Of a stretch of 64,000 bases of DNA, positions 35,463 to 44,504 are shown piece after piece. The notes under the pieces were generated by a model. That model was not told where the DNA came from. It made no database searches and was given only the letters and a program-made list of their open reading frames with translations. The DNA comes from Neobacillus sp. WH10. GTDB taxonomy: Bacteria > Bacillota > Bacilli > Bacillales > Cytobacillaceae. The translations under genes and the position numbers were made by a program. The first letter of the stretch is position 1. Each line of letters opens with the position of its first letter. Where the stretch lies: contig NZ_CP126110.1 of assembly GCF_030123405.1 (NCBI RefSeq), positions 2,852,001 to 2,916,000 on the forward strand, given 5' to 3'.

Positions 35463-37415
35463 ATGAAGAAAACAATTGGGTTGTTTGCCCATGTAGATGC
35501 AGGAAAAACCACATTGGCCGAACAACTGCTATTTCATACAAAAACAATTAAACAAAGAGGACGGGTCGATCATAAGGACACCTTCCTGGATAATCATGAA
35601 ATCGAAAAACAACGTGGAATTACCGTGTTCGCAGAACAGGCAATGTTCTCTTTTAATCAATCAGATTACTATTTAATCGACACCCCGGGGCATGTGGATT
35701 TTTCCCCAGAAATGGAACGTGCAATTCAAGTAATGGATTACGCAATAGTCATCATCAGTGCCGTCGAAGGAATTGAAGGACATACCGAAACTGTATGGAG
35801 GCTTCTTCAGCAGCATCAAGTACCAACTTTTTTCTTTATTAACAAAACCGATCGGGTCGGCGCTGATTCCGAAAGAGTTTTAGACGAAATCCGCAGCCAT
35901 TTAACCACTGACGTATTTGACATTACCGAGACGTTTACTCACGGTGATATGACCGAGGAACTAATTGAATTTATTGCCGAGCGGGATGAGTCACTTTTAG
36001 AACAGTACATGGATTCAGGTTACCAACCGGAACTATGGTTAGAAACGATGAAGAAGCTGCTGCACGAAAATCAATTTTTTCCATGTGCAACCGGCTCAGC
36101 GTTACAAGATATCGGGATTGACAGCTTTCTTGAAAAATTAGACTTGTTAACAACTTCTCATTATAAGCGTAGTGAACCCTTTGCCGGCCGTGTCTATAAA
36201 ATTCGCTATGATGAAAAAGGAACGAGAATTACGTTTATCAAAGCACTTAGTGGAACATTAAAAGTACGCGACGAAATCAGTTACGGCGATCAAGAAAATC
36301 CATTCTGTGAAAAAATAACCCAAATCAAATTATATAGCGGCAACAAATTTAAAACGACCGACCAAATCTTAGCCGGTGATATATTTGCCGTAGCCGGTTT
36401 GTCATCAGCCTCTGCAGGAGACGGCTTAGGAACAATAAAAGAAAAAGCTGTATACGAAATGGTCTCAGCCCTAAAATCAAACGTACTATTTGATTCATCG
36501 ATGAATGTGAAAGACGTACTGAGGTATTTTAACATATTGAATGCAGAAGACCCCGCATTAAATGTGATCTGGGAAGAGCGTTCGCAGGAAATTCATATCC
36601 ATGTAATGGGGACGATTCAACTTGAAGTCTTAAAGCAAATCGTTAAGGAACGATTTCACTTCGATGTCTCATTTGGAGAACCGGAAATTTTATATAAGGA
36701 AACGATTGATTCTGAGGTGACAGGCTATGGCCATTTTGAACCATTGGGCCATTATGCGGAAGTACATTTACGAATAGAGCCAGCTGAAAGAAATGGCGTC
36801 ATTTCCTTTGAAAGTGTGTGCCATACGGATCACTTAACGGTTGGAACGCAGAACCTCATTCGCCACCACTTATTTGAGCAAGAACATCATGGGTTGCTGA
36901 CGGGATCGCCCATTTCCGATGTGAAAATCACGTTGCTAACAGGTAAGGCCCATAATAAGCATACCTCCGGGGGCGACTTTAGAGAGGCATCCTATCGGGC
37001 ATTACGACAAGGCTTAGAAAAAGCAATAAACGTCCTGCTTGAACCGTTTTATCAATTTAAAATGAAAATGGATTTGGATCATCTCGGAAAAGTGCTGACA
37101 GATATCCAAAACGCTCATGGAAGCTTCGACCCGCCTGTAACTGAAGGTAATCGAGCCATTCTAACCGGGAAAGTGCCGGTCGTAACTTTTATGAATTATG
37201 GACCTGAATTTGGCTCAATTACTGGAGGAAAAGGAACCATGAATCTAGTATTTGGCGGATACTACCCATGTCATAATCCAGACCAAGTAATTGAAAAAAT
37301 CAATTACAATAAAGATGCTGATCCAGAATATACATCCACTTCGATTTTCTGTTCAAAGGGACAAGGTTATTCGGTTCCATGGGATCAGGCCGAAGCGGAA
37401 ATGCATTGTAAATAG
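35463..37415 (+). CDS. TetM/TetO-like ribosomal GTPase (EF-G-like)
   Basis: A 650-residue translational GTPase, the length of ribosomal-protection proteins (about 640). G motifs: AHVDAGKT (residues 9-16), RGITV, DTPGHVDF and NKTD. Domains II-V follow, with the C-terminal AEMHCK end. It starts right at MKKTIGLFAHVDAG, as Tet(M) does, without the N-terminal extension of EF-G. TetM-type proteins displace tetracycline from ribosomes. Many Bacillus chromosomes carry diverged members of unknown phenotype, so resistance is not certain. The loop that touches the drug site cannot be judged from the sequence alone. An ATG after GGGGTGG starts it, and a long hairpin follows. Confidence 0.88.
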   Translation: MKKTIGLFAHVDAGKTTLAEQLLFHTKTIKQRGRVDHKDTFLDNHEIEKQRGITVFAEQAMFSFNQSDYYLIDTPGHVDFSPEMERAIQVMDYAIVIISAVEGIEGHTETVWRLLQQHQVPTFFFINKTDRVGADSERVLDEIRSHLTTDVFDITETFTHGDMTEELIEFIAERDESLLEQYMDSGYQPELWLETMKKLLHENQFFPCATGSALQDIGIDSFLEKLDLLTTSHYKRSEPFAGRVYKIRYDEKGTRITFIKALSGTLKVRDEISYGDQENPFCEKITQIKLYSGNKFKTTDQILAGDIFAVAGLSSASAGDGLGTIKEKAVYEMVSALKSNVLFDSSMNVKDVLRYFNILNAEDPALNVIWEERSQEIHIHVMGTIQLEVLKQIVKERFHFDVSFGEPEILYKETIDSEVTGYGHFEPLGHYAEVHLRIEPAERNGVISFESVCHTDHLTVGTQNLIRHHLFEQEHHGLLTGSPISDVKITLLTGKAHNKHTSGGDFREASYRALRQGLEKAINVLLEPFYQFKMKMDLDHLGKVLTDIQNAHGSFDPPVTEGNRAILTGKVPVVTFMNYGPEFGSITGGKGTMNLVFGGYYPCHNPDQVIEKINYNKDADPEYTSTSIFCSKGQGYSVPWDQAEAEMHCK

Positions 37416-37426
37416 TTATAGTGAAA

Positions 37427-37482
37427 AAATATTGGCGACCCGATTTGCTCTTTTTATCTCATTCGGGTCGCCAATACTTTTT
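37427..37482 (+). terminator. Terminator of the TetM-like gene
   Basis: ATTGGCGACCCGA and TCGGGTCGCCAAT pair over a loop and are followed by ACTTTTTATT, 12 bp after the stop. Confidence 0.88.
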
Positions 37483-37581
37483 ATTAGACACTTTTTCCTC
37501 TCTTCTTATCTCAGTTCGGTCATCAAAAGGATGAAACCTAAAGATTTTACCCTAAAAAAGGAAAAAGTTCTGTTGTTGCTT

Positions 37582-37700
37582 TAGAATAATGTTTAATTAA
37601 ATTGATAATATTAACCTTCATAAACGAAGAAAGAATGTGTTTTGAAAAAAATTGATCAAAACACACTCTAAACATATTTAATTAAATCATTCTTTTATAA
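37582..37700 (+). repeat. Dispersed hairpin repeat, copy A
   Basis: Contains TGTGTTTTGA (37636-37645) and TCAAAACACA (37656-37665), flanked by AATAATGTTTAATTAAA and by AATTAAATCATTCTTTTATA. A second copy in the same orientation lies at 50155-50282, where the stem is GCGTGTTTTGA/TCAAAACACGC. The outer base pair has changed on both sides together. Confidence 0.7.
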
Positions 37701-37775
37701 TAAGTTTATTCATTTATATAACCATTATTTAATAACGCCCCGTTGGTTGAATAACAATTGATTTATATTATAACG

Positions 37776-38390
37776 TTAATAGTTTTTAGTTTTGTTTCCT
37801 TTTGATTTTTTAAATGGCTGAAAAAGTGTGTCCTCCAATTTTTCATAAATACTTAGAATATTTTTAGTAACTCTTAATTTAGGTACTATGAAATATATGA
37901 AGGTTGCAGTTACAAAGCTTATTAGTATTCCTGCTATAACATCAAATGGATAATGAACACCTACCCAAATACGGGAGATGCCAACTAGAAAAGCTAACAT
38001 TATCCATAAGATTGACCAACCTCTTTTGAAAAGCCAAAAAGATATACAATATGAGAAGAATAAAATTGTATGGTCGCTTGGAAAGGAATTATCTTTTTCT
38101 TTCTCAATTAGCTTATTTACATCTGATAATTCTACAAATGGTTGATAATTTGAATGAAATTGACCTGATATTTTACCAATGATAAATGCACAAATAAAAG
38201 TGATTGTTGCACATAGAATCATTAACCTATTGTTTTGGTCACGAGTAAACCAGATAATAACAACACTTAGTGCAAGTAATAAAACCATATTTTCAGCAAT
38301 AAAACTAAAAACAGGATTTAAATATGTATACTCTTTTCCTAAGTCATTAACCAATCTAAATAATGAAATATTAACTTCAGAAAGATCCAA
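37776..38390 (-). CDS. PAP2-family phosphatase, BcrC-like
   Basis: A 204-residue membrane protein with about six TM helices and the three PAP2 signature blocks: a K-x(6)-R-P-like region near the middle (KEKDNSFPSDHT), the P-S-D-H motif itself and SRIWVGVHYPFDVIAG, which holds the catalytic His and Asp. BcrC-type enzymes dephosphorylate undecaprenyl diphosphate outside the cell and raise bacitracin tolerance. The start is a TTG after GGATGGTG. A terminator or leader is not obvious. The exact substrate is inferred from the family. Confidence 0.85.
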   Translation of the reverse strand: MDLSEVNISLFRLVNDLGKEYTYLNPVFSFIAENMVLLLALSVVIIWFTRDQNNRLMILCATITFICAFIIGKISGQFHSNYQPFVELSDVNKLIEKEKDNSFPSDHTILFFSYCISFWLFKRGWSILWIMLAFLVGISRIWVGVHYPFDVIAGILISFVTATFIYFIVPKLRVTKNILSIYEKLEDTLFQPFKKSKGNKTKNY

Positions 38391-38718
38391 ACCGAGCCAC
38401 CATCCTATCTCTTTTTTCTATATCTTAAAAGAGAGCTATGGTGATCTGCCATCGATTCTAATTACATTTAATGACTTTATCTAACAATTTTGTAAGATTG
38501 ATGTTAGTTCCTGTTCAATATCTACAATTCATCTTTTTATAAAAGGTTTAACTTTTTTCAAAAAGGATATATTAGAAACGGTTATACTTGTTTTTAAGAT
38601 ACATCTGCTATGATCGCTCGTATCTATAAATAGAACCAGGTAAAAAATTTTCCTGGTTTAATATCCTTCGTATTATCTTACACAAAAAAAGCACTTTCCC
38701 CTTCGATCTAAAATTATA
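38391..38718. other. Intergenic region with a possible TerC terminator
   Basis: About 330 bp. AACCAGG/CCTGGTT (about 38634-38661) makes a hairpin that could end the TerC gene, though it is 60 bp past the stop. No gene is visible. Confidence 0.4.
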
Positions 38719-39444
38719 TTACATCGTTGTTTCATCCCCAGAATTTTTTCTGAATAAGTGGACAATGAATGTTCCCATGAATACGGCGATTATTATACTA
38801 AATAATACGACTTCATCCATACGGAAACCAAATGCAGAGATAATCATTTTTATTCCAATAACACCAATCAAAAGAAAAGCAGTTATTTCAAATTCAGGAA
38901 CTTTTTCAATCAATGTTATGAATAATTGAGCGACCCCGCGCATCATTAAAATCCCCAGCACCCCTCCAAGGAATAAAACCCAAACTTGATTAGAAACGCC
39001 AAATGCAGCAATCACACTGTCAAAACTGAAAGCAATGTCCATTAGTTCTACGGTTAAAACCGTTCGCCAAAATCCCATTTTCTTATTTTGAACCTCATCT
39101 TCCTCTTTCTTAACAAAATTTTGAAAAACTATCCAAAGAAGATAGTGGCCACAGACAATTTTTATCCAAGGAATGTTGATTAACGAAACACCCAATCCAA
39201 TTGCCACAACTCGGAAAAAATAAGCACCAAATATCCCATAGAATAGAGCTTTTTTACGTTGGTCCTTAGGCAAGTGCTTTACCATAACCGCTAGAACGAG
39301 GGCATTATCAGCAGATAATAATCCTTCAAGAATAATGAGGGTCCCAATAATTCCCCAGCTTGCAGGATCGGTTACAACATTCTCTAATGTCTCAAATGAA
39401 AAAAATGAACTATAGGTATTAATTATTTCTTGTAGGAGTTCCAT
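38719..39444 (-). CDS. TerC family membrane protein (YkoY/YceF type)
   Basis: A 241-residue protein with about seven TM segments, started at the ATG at 39444. TerC hallmarks are visible: IIGTLIILEGLLSADNALVL near the N-terminus and ELMDIAFSFDSVIAAFGVS in the middle; both carry the acidic residues proposed to handle metal ions. B. subtilis relatives help load manganese onto exported proteins, and many TerC genes sit behind a manganese yybP-ykoY riboswitch. I do not see that riboswitch here. An upstream GTG/ATG frame extension of 13 codons is less likely. Confidence 0.9.
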   Translation of the reverse strand: MELLQEIINTYSSFFSFETLENVVTDPASWGIIGTLIILEGLLSADNALVLAVMVKHLPKDQRKKALFYGIFGAYFFRVVAIGLGVSLINIPWIKIVCGHYLLWIVFQNFVKKEEDEVQNKKMGFWRTVLTVELMDIAFSFDSVIAAFGVSNQVWVLFLGGVLGILMMRGVAQLFITLIEKVPEFEITAFLLIGVIGIKMIISAFGFRMDEVVLFSIIIAVFMGTFIVHLFRKNSGDETTM

Positions 39445-39601
39445 CCGCTTTTTTTCTCCCTTCTTATCTACCCAAAATAGCAAGTTATTACTTTATAATC
39501 AAAAGCTTTCTACAATATAAACATAAAGCTTGTACCCTAGAATTTTCCCTCAACCCAAATTGCACTCTACTCTATATGTATGTAGGGCTTATAGATATAT
39601 G

Positions 39602-39640
39602 AAAAAAAAAAACCAAACATGCTATTACATGTTTGGTCAA
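39602..39640 (-). terminator. Terminator of the DUF2087/GIY-YIG operon
   Basis: On the minus strand GACCAAACATG and CATGTTTGGT pair around TAATAG and are followed by a ten-base T-run. Confidence 0.92.
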
Positions 39641-39656
39641 TAAACTCAGGTGGGGC

Positions 39657-40010
39657 TTATTTTTTTTGGTGATGATAGCCCCGTTCTCCATAGGGCTGCA
39701 GCTGCTCTAACCACTTTTCTTCAAGCTTTTGCAGTTCTTCTTTTTCGTTAAAATAGGCTTCTTCCTTCTTTTTTAGGATTTCTAGAACTTCAATTTCAAA
39801 GGCTTCCTTTCCAAATTCCAACCATTCTTTTTGAAGTTCTTTATTCCTATTCCCGCCTGTATCAAGCATGAATTTTAATCCGTTTAATGTCTTCAAATTT
39901 TTGGTGCTGCCTATGTAAATCTTTTGATTTTCCGTGTTTTTGATTTGAAATATCCCTGCTTCTATCGGAGTCTCTTTATATAATTGCTTGAGTTCTTTTT
40001 TACGATCCAT
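39657..40010 (-). CDS. GIY-YIG nuclease-domain protein
   Basis: A 117-residue protein from the ATG at 40008-40010, which has AGGTGGT upstream. The GIY-YIG core reads AGIFQIKNTENQKIYIGSTK, with an R/K-rich helix and a Glu in LQKEWLEFGKEAFEIEVLEI. The N-terminal 25 residues and the C-terminal helix are charged. GIY-YIG folds cut DNA in homing enzymes, UvrC and restriction systems; small stand-alone types have unknown targets. It is the second gene of an operon, 22 bp after a DUF2087 protein gene. Confidence 0.85.
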   Translation of the reverse strand: MDRKKELKQLYKETPIEAGIFQIKNTENQKIYIGSTKNLKTLNGLKFMLDTGGNRNKELQKEWLEFGKEAFEIEVLEILKKKEEAYFNEKEELQKLEEKWLEQLQPYGERGYHHQKK

Positions 40011-40032
40011 ATTATTTACCACCTTTTTTATA

Positions 40033-40788
40033 CTACTTTTTAAGCCAGTAAAGGCTTCCATCAGGCTTTCGATCCAAAAACCCGTATTCTATTAAATATC
40101 TTCTGATCATTGCATAATCATCATGAAAAGAAATCAATATTTCATTTAATTCTGCTTCATTATAAGTATTTTCACGGTTAAGTTGTTTAACAATCTCGCT
40201 CAATACAACAAGCCTTTGCTTTTCTTTCAATGGAAATTTCTTTAAATGTCCTTCTGTTCCATTAAGAAAATATTTCTTCACTATTTGCTCCTGTTCTTCC
40301 TGTGTAATATTGTACCGTTCGTCAACCATCCTAGCAGTTTTAGGCGGCGGCACAAAAGCTGAAGCATGATTATCTTTTTCCTTTAAAAGTTCCATCATCG
40401 TCAAAAAGGTCTTTGCTTGTCGTTCCTTCTCTTTTAAGGCAAAACGATGATGCCTAATAGTGGATACACTACCTATTCCCGTTTCCTCACGCACTTCTGT
40501 ATCAGTTTTACCTTGATAAAATAAACGAAGAAGATGATTTTGGTGATCAGTCAGCCCGGTGAATTTTTTATCAAGTCCAAGCAAATACTCAAAAACCGAA
40601 TGGTGAGTCTCTTCAATATGAATTCTCATATATCTTTCAGCTTCATAAAGAATCCCCTCATATGGATAAACAATCCCCTTTTCCACATTTTCGCCGCAAA
40701 GAAGGCATATAAAAGAATCAGCCTTATCAATATACCCACTCTTAAGTTCTTCGACCGAGGCATTCCAAAAAATTTCCGATAGTTCCAT
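40033..40788 (-). CDS. DUF2087-domain protein with zinc-finger-like N-terminus
   Basis: A 251-residue protein started at the ATG at 40788, preceded by GTAGGTGG. The N-terminus has a CLLCGENVEKG cysteine pair and IHIEETHHSVFEY histidines, which could bind zinc. The middle holds a LuxR-like helix-turn-helix (LTDHQNHLLRLFYQGKTDTE, VREETGIGSVSTI). The C-terminus is DUF2087 (NGTEGHLKKFPLKEKQRLVV, and a final PDGSLYW). It is probably a transcription factor. The GIY-YIG gene follows it in the same operon. Confidence 0.85.
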   Translation of the reverse strand: MELSEIFWNASVEELKSGYIDKADSFICLLCGENVEKGIVYPYEGILYEAERYMRIHIEETHHSVFEYLLGLDKKFTGLTDHQNHLLRLFYQGKTDTEVREETGIGSVSTIRHHRFALKEKERQAKTFLTMMELLKEKDNHASAFVPPPKTARMVDERYNITQEEQEQIVKKYFLNGTEGHLKKFPLKEKQRLVVLSEIVKQLNRENTYNEAELNEILISFHDDYAMIRRYLIEYGFLDRKPDGSLYWLKK

Positions 40789-40975
40789 ATTGCATCCACC
40801 TACTGACATATTTATCACTTTTATAAACATTATATAATTTTGTTTAATTATTTACAAACAAATTAATTAAAAGTTTATTAACCTATGTATTAAATAGCTC
40901 GATTTTTTTAGGTAGACAGTTCCAATAATCCATTTTTTTCCGTTAATTCGCTTTTTTGGAATAGACGGTAACAAT

Positions 40976-41034
40976 AAACCTCTTTTTGTGCCCGTGAACC
41001 CACTCTTTCGGGATTTACGGGCACAATTAACCCT
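40976..41034. repeat. GGGCAC intergenic repeat, copy 3
   Basis: TTGTGCCCGTGAACCC and its near-inverse GGGATTTACGGGCACAATTA face each other around ACTCTTTC. Same GGGCAC core as the copies at 12967 and 34155. It lies in the 340-bp spacer between the DUF2087 and DinB genes. Confidence 0.55.
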
Positions 41035-41127
41035 ATTTCAAAGTAAATCAGATGAATTAGAAGGAATATTTTTTATACCTTATCGAATAAATGTATAGAG
41101 TAAAGTTTCACAAGGAGGAATAGAAGA

Positions 41128-41631
41128 ATGTATCGTACAATCGAAGAATTTGTGAAGAACTGGTACCATGAAGCAAACTCGACACAAAAAGTTATGGATG
41201 TACTGACAGATGATTCTTTGAAGCAGGAGGTGGCTCAAGGTCACTGGACACTTGGAAAACTTGCATGGCATATTGTTACTTCTCTACATGAGTTGATGTC
41301 TCAAACTGGACTAAAATTTGATGCTGAGGTACCCGGGAGCCAAGTTCCATCTTCTGCAAAGGAAATAGCTAATAGCTATCGTCAGTCAAGTGAATCCATG
41401 ATCGCTGCAATAAAAGAGCAATGGACAGACGAATCATTAATAGAAATGAAAAATATGTATGGGGAACAATGGCCAAATGGACTAACACTTTTTATCTTAA
41501 ATTCTCACCAAATTCACCATCGTGGTCAAATGACGGTTCTAATGCGTCAAGCAGGTCTGAAAGTACCTGGAATATATGGACCTTCACTAGAGGAAGGGGC
41601 AGCGTATGGAATGGAAACACAAACTAATTAA
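41128..41631 (+). CDS. DinB family protein
   Basis: A 167-residue four-helix-bundle protein of the DinB/YfiT superfamily. The metal-binding histidines are expected in LAWHIVTSLHELM and in NSHQIHHRGQMTVLMRQAGL; the H-x3-H arrangement in the last helix is typical. The N-terminus starts EEFVKNWYHEANSTQKVMD. DinB proteins include thiol (bacillithiol/mycothiol) S-transferases; the actual reaction is not known for this member. A single gene following AAGGAGG. A second DinB-like gene lies at 61774. Confidence 0.88.
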   Translation: MYRTIEEFVKNWYHEANSTQKVMDVLTDDSLKQEVAQGHWTLGKLAWHIVTSLHELMSQTGLKFDAEVPGSQVPSSAKEIANSYRQSSESMIAAIKEQWTDESLIEMKNMYGEQWPNGLTLFILNSHQIHHRGQMTVLMRQAGLKVPGIYGPSLEEGAAYGMETQTN

Positions 41632-41649
41632 TTGAATTCTCTCTTAGGA

Positions 41650-41688
41650 GGTACAGCCAACATTTTACTATATAATGTTAGCTGTACC
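41650..41688. repeat. Long imperfect inverted repeat without a T-run
   Basis: GGTACAGCCAACATT (41650-41664) and AATGTTAGCTGTACC (41674-41688) pair with 14 of 15 positions. No U-tract follows on either strand, so it is not a standard terminator. Confidence 0.6.
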
Positions 41689-41779
41689 CCAAAAACCTAT
41701 ATAACGTGATCCTCCTAAAGAACCTTTCGATACCAATTACATAAATGTTTATTTCCTGTTTTCGTGGTATTTTTAAATT

Positions 41780-42165
41780 TTTTAGGCTATTTTTCTAATT
41801 CCATTTTCTGAGCGTTGTAGGTCATCTTCATCAGCCCAGGGTAAATATTTTGCGAGGGTGAACGCCTTTCGATTCTCTTTAGATAAACATTTTGGAAGTA
41901 TTCCATTTTCAAAACGAGCCACGCTTTAGACCAACGAAACACCTCTCACTCGGTTAGCAAATTGATAAGCACACGCAATAGCATAGGCCCCGCCACCTCA
42001 AACCCTGATAAAAGAAAATTGGTTGATATCTAATTGATCAGCTAGATCTTCCATATCATCTCCCCAATCTAAAACGGTTCAATCAGGTTTCTCATGATAT
42101 CCCGAATCCAGGTCGGTCAGATGTGATCAGTCTAATCCCTAAAGAAAATATCTTGACAAACAGAA
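41780..42165 (-). pseudogene. Decayed alpha/beta hydrolase gene
   Basis: Read on the minus strand, stops and frame changes break up a recognisable alpha/beta hydrolase. Segments include WGDDMEDLADQLDINQFSFI (about 42020-42080), then GGGAYAIACAYQFANRVRGV in place of G-x-S-G-G-G-P-Y-A, and KENRKAFTLAKYLPWADEDD (about 41821-41880). The nucleophile serine region is interrupted by a stop. The spacer of 627 bp between DinB and the response regulator gene thus holds a dead gene. Boundaries are approximate. Confidence 0.65.
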
Positions 42166-42258
42166 ATTAATTTAATAAAAAACTAATGAGGATATATTTT
42201 TTCATTTTTCAGTAATTATACTACTTTATCATCCTATTATTTTTTGGGAGGGAAATCT

Positions 42259-42969
42259 ATGAGCAAAACGATCCTTATCGCTGATGATGAGCTAGAAATT
42301 ATCACCTTGTTAAGATTATTCCTTGAGATAGAAGGATATACAGTAATTGAAGGAAACAATGGCGATGAGGCATTATCAAGCATTCAAAACAATCACATTG
42401 ATCTAGCAATTATCGATATTATGATGCCAAAGCTCGATGGCTATCAATTGATCAAATTAATAAGGAAGGAATACAAGCTGCCCATTATCGTTTTATCAGC
42501 TAAAAACGAGGAAACGGATAAAATTCTTGGCCTTGGTCTTGGTGCAGATGATTATATTTCAAAACCTTTTAGCTCTATGGAAGTAGTTGCTCGCGTTCAA
42601 GCCCAGCTTCGTCGAACCTATGAGTTCGATAAAGATGCTTCACTGGAAGCAAGAACTTGTATTGGAGATATTGTACTTGACCACCATGAATGCATTTTGT
42701 ATAAGCACGGGCAACCCATTCAGCTTAGTTCAATGGAATATAAGCTATTAAAACTTTTTACGGCAGAGCCTGGACGTATTTTTACAAAAAAACAGATTTT
42801 TGAAAAGGTTCGGTCAGATTATTTTTTTAACGATGATAATACGATTATGGTTCAAATTAGTAGACTTCGGGACAAAATTGAAGATCAGCCGAGGAATCCA
42901 ATTTATATAAGGACGATTCGCGGACTAGGATATCGTTTCTCTAAAAACGAAGAGCTCAATGGCAAGTAA
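42259..42969 (+). CDS. OmpR/PhoB-type response regulator
   Basis: A 236-residue protein, started at the ATG after GGGAGGGAAATCT. The receiver domain has the acidic pocket D9-D10 (LIADDELEI), the phosphoacceptor D53 in LAIIDIMMPKLDGY and K in YISKPFS. A winged-helix DNA-binding domain covers about residues 135-230 (LSSMEYKLLKLFTAEPGRIF, then RTIRGLGYRF). It overlaps the following kinase gene by 11 bp, so the pair is translated together. The signal is unknown. Rph is encoded in the convergent gene beyond the kinase. Confidence 0.95.
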   Translation: MSKTILIADDELEIITLLRLFLEIEGYTVIEGNNGDEALSSIQNNHIDLAIIDIMMPKLDGYQLIKLIRKEYKLPIIVLSAKNEETDKILGLGLGADDYISKPFSSMEVVARVQAQLRRTYEFDKDASLEARTCIGDIVLDHHECILYKHGQPIQLSSMEYKLLKLFTAEPGRIFTKKQIFEKVRSDYFFNDDNTIMVQISRLRDKIEDQPRNPIYIRTIRGLGYRFSKNEELNGK

Positions 42970-44359
42970 AAATAAGCTAGCCGAAAATCTCATAAAAAAT
43001 TATGTTTTCTTTTCAATAACAACCGGAATGATCATCTTTCTTCTATTAGTTATGTTTAATTACCGTTTGCTTAATGAATTTGGCGAATCTGATTTTGCGA
43101 AAATTAAAGCGAGTGAAATCGTACAACAAAATTATGTTGATATCCAGTCGGAAGCAATTGAAAAGGTTCATGGATGGATAGAAATTCTTGATGATCATTT
43201 GCGTGTTATCTATGTTAAGGGAGAAAAACAAGATATTTTTTTAAGCTATACAGAAAAAGAAATAAACCGCCAATTCTATGATTTAGATGATAATTTATAT
43301 CATGCTACTTTAGCACCTTTTGAAACGAAAGATGGACGTACATTCTATTGTTTTGTTAAAATTCCAAAAAAATACTTATCAACCAGCTTTCAATTTTCAC
43401 AAGAATCAAAAGAATTTATACCAATATTTTGGAAATTTCTATTACAAACATTAGCCCTATGTTTTCTCCTATTCATTATCAATGTATATATTTATAGCCG
43501 CTGGACTGCTGGAAAAATAACCAGTCCCCTTCGTTATATCTCTGAAGGAATCAGAAATGTAGCGAATGGCCAATTCTACAAAAGACTTCATTTTAAATCT
43601 AACTACGAATTACAACAACTTCAAGAGCAATTTAATATAATGGCAGAAAAACTAGAAAAAGCAGAAATGGAGAAAAAACAATTAGAGGAAAGTAAACAGC
43701 GTATGCTTGTTGATATTTCCCACGATCTCAAAACGCCCATCACGTCGATACAAGGCTATATTGAAGCGTTGCAAAGAGGGCTTATTACAGATGAGAAAAA
43801 GAAACAAAGAACACTTGACCTTATCCACACGAAAACAAATTTGGTCACAGCCTTAATTGAAGACGTATTTGAATTGTCCAAGCTAGAAAGTCCTGACTAT
43901 CCATTTACAAAAGAACGTTCAGACATTACAGAGTTTATTCGTCAAATGGCTATAGAATTTTATTATTCATTCAGTGAAAAGAACATCAATTTTCATGTGG
44001 ATATTCCAGAAGAGGAAATAAGTATGTCCTACAACCACAAGCTTTTATACCGGGCCGTTTCCAATATTCTCTCTAATGCATTGACCTATAATCCCGCGGG
44101 AACAAAGGTGCTTATTCAATTAAAAGAAGAAACTTCATATGTTCGTGTTTCCATTATTGATAATGGAATCGGAATTTCTGAATCGTTAAAAGAAAAAATA
44201 TTCGAACCGTTTGCCCGAGGAGATCATTCGAGAAAAAGCGACGGAGGAACAGGTCTAGGTTTAACTATTTCTAAAAATATCATTAAAAAGCATGGTGGCC
44301 AAATTGAATTAGATACGAGCATGGGGAAAACAGTGTTTCAAATTACATTATTTAAATGA
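42959..44359 (+). CDS. HAMP-domain sensor histidine kinase
   Basis: A 466-residue kinase with two TM segments, at about residues 14-32 and 160-182. Between them lies a 120-residue extracellular loop with a beta-rich pattern. HAMP follows (SPLRYISEGIRNVANGQFYK), then HisKA with H255 in LVDISHDLKTPITS, and HATPase motifs NILSNALTYNP, DNGIGIS and GTGLGLTISKNI. It overlaps the response regulator gene by 11 bp. The stimulus is not recognisable. Its layout fits BaeS/ResE-like class I kinases. Confidence 0.93.
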   Translation: MASKNKLAENLIKNYVFFSITTGMIIFLLLVMFNYRLLNEFGESDFAKIKASEIVQQNYVDIQSEAIEKVHGWIEILDDHLRVIYVKGEKQDIFLSYTEKEINRQFYDLDDNLYHATLAPFETKDGRTFYCFVKIPKKYLSTSFQFSQESKEFIPIFWKFLLQTLALCFLLFIINVYIYSRWTAGKITSPLRYISEGIRNVANGQFYKRLHFKSNYELQQLQEQFNIMAEKLEKAEMEKKQLEESKQRMLVDISHDLKTPITSIQGYIEALQRGLITDEKKKQRTLDLIHTKTNLVTALIEDVFELSKLESPDYPFTKERSDITEFIRQMAIEFYYSFSEKNINFHVDIPEEEISMSYNHKLLYRAVSNILSNALTYNPAGTKVLIQLKEETSYVRVSIIDNGIGISESLKEKIFEPFARGDHSRKSDGGTGLGLTISKNIIKKHGGQIELDTSMGKTVFQITLFK

Positions 44360-44504
44360 GTTAACTCAGAAAGGCTCCAGCAATATATGTAAAGGGTTCG
44401 GTTCTAAAAATAAGTGATGAAATGACAGTCGTTCTGGCATTTTATGAATACCGAAACCTTAATAAACTAAGCACCCTATTAATTTACTTGGACGTATTCA
44501 ACAA

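Noticed and set aside
39445..39656. yybP-ykoY manganese riboswitch expected upstream of a TerC gene
   Set aside because: The characteristic core sequences were not found in the region upstream of the gene.
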